Of a stretch of DNA of 10,485 nt, positions 8,216-10,485 are shown piece by piece. The notes below the pieces were generated by a model. It did no database searches, had not been told where the DNA came from, and was given only the letters and a program-made list of their open reading frames with translations. The position numbers and the translations under genes were made by a program. This DNA comes from Onchocerca volvulus. Its lineage: Eukaryota > Nematoda > Chromadorea > Rhabditida > Onchocercidae. The DNA lies in contig HG738257.1 in NCBI GenBank assembly GCA_000499405.2, positions 1 through 10,485 on the forward strand. Reading direction: 5' to 3'. Each line of letters begins with the position of its first letter. The stretch's first letter is position 1.

Positions 8216-8340
8216 CCTTAAAAGTACACGGAGTCTGAATGAAGTTTTCTACCGTGGACCCATCACGCTTCTAGATTTAGTCAGAATATTATTACGCTCC
8301 CAAATGATGGAGAATATAATTATTGCCGATGTGGAAAAAG
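8216..8340 (+). pseudogene. BEL-2 reverse transcriptase relic, middle piece
   Basis: The frame from 8217 reads STRSLNEVFYRGP, LLDLVRILLR, then MMENIIIADVEK. This is the conserved RT stretch that carries the first catalytic Asp (ADVEK, Asp at 8328-8330). It follows SAHL of the upstream piece in the normal family order. After ADVEK (8340) the expected continuation is lost and BEL-3 sequence of the opposite strand begins. RT similarity resumes near 9770. No internal stop is present in this piece. Confidence 0.9.
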
Positions 8341-8537
8341 TTAAATATAGTAAATGTTAATTAAAATTGTTAAGAAATCGGATGATTGATCACACTATTG
8401 TAATAGACTAAAATTCAAATGTAATCTCGACGTTATTTAAGGCTTTAAATTATGTGACTATAATATCCCTAAACCTTTTTGCAAGTGTAATAATGACTTC
8501 CGATACGGGATTTTAACTACCCGATGCCAGGACCAAA
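8341..8537 (-). promoter_or_regulatory. BEL-3 primer-binding site and leader
   Basis: On the minus strand TTTGGTCCTGGCATCGGG starts at 8537, directly after the LTR. This is a typical position for a BEL primer-binding site. The leader then runs down to about 8341 and shares TCATT, TTACATTTG and a CGATTT..TAAC block with the BEL-2 leader. It breaks off against the ADVEK codons of BEL-2 RT, with no recognisable terminus. BEL-3 is therefore a truncated 5' end without gag or pol. Confidence 0.6.
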
Positions 8538-8806
8538 CTCGTTAACGGCGGCAGATAAAACAATCATCAAAATCGGTGCCCGCTTAAGTGATACGATCTC
8601 GTCTCGGATTTCTGACACCCAGACACCACCACGGGTGGACAAGAACGGCATATAAGCGGCACCGGAAGATCCGAAATTCATTATCGCCATCCAAAAAACA
8701 TGGATGATGCCGAACCGCCACCACTACTACCAACCCCTTTTTTTCTATTTTTTTTGTTGTTGTCTTCATTCATTCGTTACTTATTGTATGTCGTGTCAGC
8801 TAATAC
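8538..8806 (-). repeat. BEL-3 5' LTR, distal part
   Basis: On the minus strand this reads GTATTAGCTGA, CAATAAGTAACGAATGAATG, TGCCGCTTATATGCCGTTC, TTGTCCAC, TCTGGGTGTCA and TTTTGATGATTG. Each block matches the BEL-2 LTR at about 5552-5790 in the same order. It is separated from the proximal part of the same LTR by LTR-D. The open frame on the minus strand at 8584-8769 is LTR sequence, not a gene. Confidence 0.78.
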
Positions 8807-9659
8807 TGTAGGGGAAAGATAGTTTCTGTTTGGTTAATGGGTTTGGATTTTTGAGTCGTTAGGTTGGAGATATTTGTGCTGCTGTGACTTGACTATGTAA
8901 ACAATAGCCTTTATTTAGATTTGCACGATATTAGAAACAATATCGCACTTTAAAACAACAAATAATGTGAAAAAAAATGAAACAATATGCGGTTAATATA
9001 AAGAATACCAACAATAAATCTTTGACGAATGATTGATTGTGCTTCGTTCAGGTTGCTTGATATAGGCTGGGAGCGTTTACCACTGATACTGATGTAGGAG
9101 AGCCTGTCGTTGATGTAATTTCCTTGTTGCTGATAAATTGAGAAATCGACACTGATGGATGTCGCTTCGCCACTAGTCTTGACGAATTGATGGTCGGAGT
9201 GTTGGGAGATCACTGTCGCTTCTGTTAGTGGTGTAATTTTAGCACTGACCCTTCTGTCCAGAAAATTTCGCTTTTGTATGGTCATCCAATAGGGGTGGAA
9301 GTTTTACATTAATCATACAAAGAGATTGATGTGGATGAGATGAAAGAATAGGAGATAACTAATGCTTGAAACATTTAAACAAAGAAAATGGATTTGGTCC
9401 TTACATTATCACAATTAACTTTATGACAACCATTGGCAACTCTTTAGACAAAGGGCATGACATTAATCCTCACAAATTTAAAAACGTTAGTGTATTTTAC
9501 AACCACTTACGGCATATTTTACAACTCCTAAACGAAGCGCATAAGCATTAGTAGATGATTAGATGAGGAGAACAAAGAGCTTTGTGTGCAATGAGATTAT
9601 AAATTTTTTCTTACAAACAATATTCGAATTCTGCCAGCATTTTTTTCGGTTTACCGACA
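8807..9659 (-). mobile_element. LTR-D: LTR-like insertion inside the BEL-3 LTR
   Basis: The 853-bp insertion splits the BEL-3 LTR between TCGTCCA and TATTAGCTGA. Its ends are TGTAGGGG and ACCGACA on the plus strand (TGTCGGTAAACC...CCCTACA on the minus strand). Flanks are AATAC (8802-8806) and AATAT (9660-9664), a 5-bp duplication with one mismatch. Orientation is unproven; minus is favoured by the TGTCG start and by AATAAA at 8910-8915 near the minus-strand end. It contains a perfect 7-bp stem (CGATATT/AATATCG, 8926-8945). Two open frames inside (minus 8950-9285, 111 residues; plus 9366-9551, 61 residues) match nothing I recognise. Confidence 0.75.
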
Positions 9660-9761
9660 AATATGGACGACACCTCACGCGTTGTAAATGAAGTAATAAA
9701 ATACTCCTATTACTTAGCTGTCGTGAAACACCTTATCCCAACACAATCAAGTTCCGCGACA
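9660..9761 (-). repeat. BEL-3 5' LTR, proximal part
   Basis: On the minus strand the LTR starts TGTCGCGGAACTTGATTG at 9761 and continues with CACGACAGCTAAGTAATAGG, a TTTTATTACTTCA block and GTCGTCCA. The similarity to the BEL-2 LTR start at 5452 is close over about 100 bp. It ends at the LTR-D insertion point. To its right BEL-2 RT coding on the plus strand resumes within a few codons, so BEL-3 sits inside RT. Confidence 0.85.
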
Positions 9762-10230
9762 CCATCTATCGGTTTGTACTCTGATTAGGTTTCTCTGGCT
9801 AAAAGATATTCATAGTGCAGTTACCGAAGAGAATCTGAAACGATATCGTTTCAAAAAAGTTCCTTTTGGAGTAATCTCATCACCCTTTATGCTATCAGCG
9901 ACGCTCAGTCCTCAACTCGAAATCAATGGAACTAAAATCGCACTAGAAATCAGGAAGAATCTTCATGTGGACAACATCATATTATCAGCTATGGATACAG
10001 AAGATGCCTTATGGAAATATAAAGAAAGAGAATCCATTTTTGGTGATGTAGCAATGAACATCCGAGAACTCCCGTCACTGACGAAAACTTCAACACCAAA
10101 CTTGCCGAACAAGATCGGGCGAACATGAAAGAAAAGAAAATCCTTGGCATTAATTGGGATCATGTTAGGGACACTATCAATTTAACAGCAAAACCATGGA
10201 CTTGAAAAGAATTAATAAAGCCACTCCCAT
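9762..10230 (+). pseudogene. BEL-2 reverse transcriptase relic, palm core and after
   Basis: [20 protein letters not shown], then [19 protein letters not shown] (about 9788-9907), is the conserved BEL RT core. [17 protein letters not shown] at 9961-10010 holds the active-site box, reading HVDN (Asp at 9970-9972) where retroelement RTs usually have YXDD. The reading frame shifts near 10063 and continues as [26 protein letters not shown] and KPWT-stop-KEL to about 10225. RNase H and integrase of this element are not seen. RT family membership is clear; whether HVDN is a mutation or a lineage variant cannot be told here. Confidence 0.92.
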
Positions 10231-10452
10231 TACTTAACAAATATAAGCTTGCATCTCGCTTACAAGAGGATCACTGTCACCATTACGTTTGCACACAATC
10301 ACATTTACGCTTCCCCTAATTTTTTCCCGTTGTGTACCAATAAAAGATTATTGCCATTCGGTGTCAATCCAACACACTACCAATCCAATCACCAAACCTC
10401 ACCGAATTCAACTTGCTCGAGTCAACGCAAGCCTACGACTACCAACACCGGT
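10231..10452. other. Unrecognised segment after BEL-2 RT, no gene
   Basis: The BEL pol blocks expected after KPWT..KEL do not continue here. An open frame at 10249-10473 is Thr/Ser/Pro-rich, resembles no family I know and runs into the LTR-E start. One AATAAA (near 10340) is present. The stretch may be a separate element fragment. Confidence 0.4.
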
Positions 10453-10485
10453 TGTCGCTTCTTTTCTTTCTGATAGCGACAAAAT
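10453..10485 (+). mobile_element. LTR-E: start of another LTR of the LTR-C type, cut by the window end
   Basis: TGTCGCTTCTTTTC, then TTTCTGATAGCGACAAAAT, closely matches the first 33 bases of LTR-C (TGTCGCTTTCTTCC, then TTCTGATAGTGACAAAAT). The left flank is CCGGT (10448-10452), the predicted target-site duplication. Only 33 bp are visible. Confidence 0.72.

Noticed and set aside
8499..8537. Possible tRNA remnant around ACTACCCGATGCCAGGACCA on the plus strand
   Set aside because: There is no cloverleaf. The CCA-like end is the complement expected of a retrotransposon primer-binding site.
8584..8769. 61-residue minus-strand open frame with a basic, Val-rich sequence
   Set aside because: The same bases align with the BEL-2 LTR, so it is non-coding LTR sequence.
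8950..9285. 111-residue open frame on the minus strand, the longest one not in a pol relic
   Set aside because: It lies wholly inside LTR-D, has no recognisable motif and no neighbouring gene signals. An LTR of this length can hold such a frame by chance.
9366..9551. 61-residue open frame on the plus strand
   Set aside because: It opens on a TTG, lies inside LTR-D and resembles no family I know.
1..10485. Bacterial or phage accessory region
   Set aside because: There are no ribosome-binding sites, operons or intact frames, and all recognisable proteins are eukaryotic transposon families.

Overview
The window looks like animal, probably nematode, genomic DNA made almost wholly of dead transposable elements. 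It is AT-rich, has no intact gene and no bacterial gene layout. The recognisable protein remains are one Helitron (Rep/PIF1-type helicase) and several BEL/Pao LTR retrotransposons, all broken by stops and frameshifts. The nematode assignment rests on my recollection of similar Helitron and BEL proteins and was not tested by a search.

Layout. (1) 1-2590, + strand: a Helitron relic. Its N-terminal piece is joined by a large internal deletion to the C-terminal part of the Rep region, then a decayed PIF1 helicase cut off before its C-terminal motifs. A 36-bp inverted copy of its own coding DNA lies at the left edge. The cut right end abuts four copies of a 39-bp tandem repeat (2594-2748). (2) About 3255-5451, + strand: BEL-1, a decayed gag (about 3430-4035), then an integrase (4617-5451) with protease, RT and RNase H missing. 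A likely solo LTR (LTR-A, about 4159-4534) lies between them. (3) 5452 to about 10230, + strand: BEL-2. Its 5' LTR (5452 to about 5795) breaks the BEL-1 integrase. Leader sequence, a 70-bp tandem duplication and a pol relic in three pieces (about 6837-7628, 8216-8340, 9762-10230) follow.

BEL-2 has been invaded repeatedly. LTR-B (5902-6457) is flanked by the 5-bp duplication TGGAC. LTR-C (7629-8215) is flanked by CCTTA and splits the RT gene. An opposite-strand BEL-3 fragment (9761 down to about 8341) also splits RT, and it carries inside its own LTR another LTR-like insertion, LTR-D (8807-9659), flanked by AATAC/AATAT. The start of one more LTR (LTR-E) is cut by the window end at 10453.

The order of events can be read from the nesting: BEL-1 first, then BEL-2 into BEL-1, then LTR-B, LTR-C and BEL-3 into BEL-2, then LTR-D into BEL-3. 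No host gene, tRNA, rRNA or CRISPR was found. The most interesting content is this record of nested insertions with target-site duplications, a TGTCG...CGACA stem shared by the LTR ends, and the inverted arrangement of BEL LTRs. None of it amounts to a new functional system.
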